Positions 63,439 to 64,000 of a DNA stretch of 64,000 bases are shown piece after piece. The DNA comes from Acidimicrobiaceae bacterium UBA7830. Lineage in GTDB: Bacteria > Actinomycetota > Acidimicrobiia > Acidimicrobiales > Ilumatobacteraceae. Position numbers and translations under genes: made by a program. The stretch covers positions 1-64,000 of the forward strand of contig DLTS01000036.1 in assembly GCA_002501485.1 (NCBI GenBank). The letters are read 5' to 3'. Below the pieces are notes generated by a model, which saw nothing but the letters and a program-made list of their open reading frames with translations, did not search any database and had not been told where the DNA came from. Within the stretch, counting starts at the first letter, position 1. Each line of letters opens with the position of its first letter.

Positions 63439-64000
63439 CGATGAGAGCGCACCAACTTCGGTTCGCATGGCATGGGGAGCCGGGTGGGCAACCACCGATC
63501 ACAACGGCGTCGATCTAGATGCAGCGTTCTCATGGTTTGGCTGGGGCGAAGGAGGCGACGACGGGCTTGCGGGCTTACGTGAAACCCGTGACGAGTTGCG
63601 CAATGTGACAATTCGCCCGCTTCGCATGACGATCGATGTCGATGAGGCGCCGGCATCGGTCGCTGATGGATACCTTCGCTTGCATTTGTTGTCTGGTCGG
63701 TTCGCTGCCCCTCGCAGTATTAACCTCGATGGCATTTTTGGAACGCTGACAAATGTTGCTTGGACAAGCGCAGGGCCTGTGGCCCTTCACGAACTCGATG
63801 CGACTCGCATTCGTGCTCGGTCAGCCGGCCAGCATCTCACGGTGAATGGCGTCGACAAGTTCCCTCGCATGACCGACTATGTCGTTCCCTCGGGTGTCCG
63901 CATCGCCGATGCCTCTCGAGTGCGTCTGGGCGCCCACCTCGCCGAAGGCACCACAGTCATGCATGAAGGATTCTGCAACTTCAATGCCGGCACGCTTGGA
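63428..64000 (+). CDS. dapD: tetrahydrodipicolinate N-succinyltransferase DapD (3' end outside window)
   Basis: DapD succinylates tetrahydrodipicolinate in the lysine and diaminopimelate pathway. The frame is open from ATG 63428 to the end of the window, 191 residues so far. SINLDGIFGTLTNVAW and then KFPRMTDYVVPSGVRIADASRVRLGAHLAEG, ending in MHEGFCNFNAGTLG, match the actinobacterial DapD with its left-handed beta helix. The last Cys (Cys184) replaces the Val often seen there. The start overlaps lysS by 11 bp, so translation of the two is probably coupled. The frame continues past the right edge. Confidence 0.93.
   Translation, partial: MNHDDESAPTSVRMAWGAGWATTDHNGVDLDAAFSWFGWGEGGDDGLAGLRETRDELRNVTIRPLRMTIDVDEAPASVADGYLRLHLLSGRFAAPRSINLDGIFGTLTNVAWTSAGPVALHELDATRIRARSAGQHLTVNGVDKFPRMTDYVVPSGVRIADASRVRLGAHLAEGTTVMHEGFCNFNAGTLG

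Noticed and set aside
1..64000. Mobile elements, phage genes, CRISPR arrays, toxin-antitoxin pairs
   Set aside because: No transposase, integrase, cas, repeat array or foreign-looking base composition was seen; the window is uniform core chromosome.

Overview
The window reads as one contiguous stretch of an actinobacterial chromosome, most likely a member of class Acidimicrobiia or a close relative. The case rests on DUF3499 and DUF5719 family proteins, coenzyme F420 biosynthesis (CofD), a group-II truncated globin, the actinobacterial form of DapD, an AccA3-like biotinylated carboxylase subunit, a full menaquinone pathway with no sign of ubiquinone genes, and base composition that looks mid-50s % GC by eye. 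About 63 protein genes and one tRNA are packed very tightly. The largest gap without a gene is 267 bp (46603-46869), so no stretch over 300 bp is empty. I see no insertion sequence, phage, CRISPR array, rRNA or replication origin.

Layout. (1) 0-7.5 kb: menaquinone biosynthesis (menG/ubiE end, menF, menD, menH, menA, menE) with a FrnE/DsbA-like oxidoreductase between menD and menH, then a short-chain dehydrogenase. menB lies apart at 19 kb and menC is not in the window. (2) 7.5-11.1 kb: the conserved CNNM/HlyC-ybeY-phoH operon, a CMD-family protein and tRNA-Cys. (3) 11.1-23.8 kb: mixed metabolism: a lipoprotein, shikimate kinase, a hydrolase, an MFS exporter, an SMP-30 protein, a VOC protein, two crotonases, azlCD, a small membrane protein with a CPVC motif coupled to menB, an RNA methyltransferase, and a globin plus ABC-2 exporter unit. 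(4) 23.8-31.9 kb: core housekeeping: ftsX, ftsE, prfB, secA, comF, ahcY and a Trm112-like gene. (5) 32-57.7 kb: a cell-envelope glycopolymer region. It holds phosphomannomutase, two very large membrane proteins, DUF5719, a flippase, gmd, a GDP-mannose-pyrophosphorylase-like enzyme, three GT4 glycosyltransferases, rmlDBCA and an LCP ligase. ftsH, DUF3499, a membrane thioredoxin and cofD sit inside it. (6) 57.8-64 kb: birA diverging from its substrate gene accA3, an LpdA-type quinone reductase diverging from lysS, and dapD overlapping lysS.

How the parts fit. Menaquinone synthesis, the thiol oxidoreductases, the quinone reductase and the globin form a redox theme. ManB, the GDP-mannose pyrophosphorylase-like enzyme and Gmd make GDP-6-deoxyhexose, and RmlABCD makes dTDP-rhamnose. 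The GT4 enzymes, flippase, large membrane proteins and LCP protein would assemble and anchor a wall polymer from these sugars.

The strongest unlisted signal is at the starts of transcription units. About fifteen of them have a TANNNT -10 box whose first base lies 12-14 nt before the start codon and usually no Shine-Dalgarno sequence. This points to widespread leaderless transcription and settles several start codons (hydrolase at 13309, MFS at 13416, CMD at 10965, SDR at 7465, gmd at 46596). The neatest case is the 45-bp menD/frnE gap, where both genes carry the same decamer just ahead of their starts.
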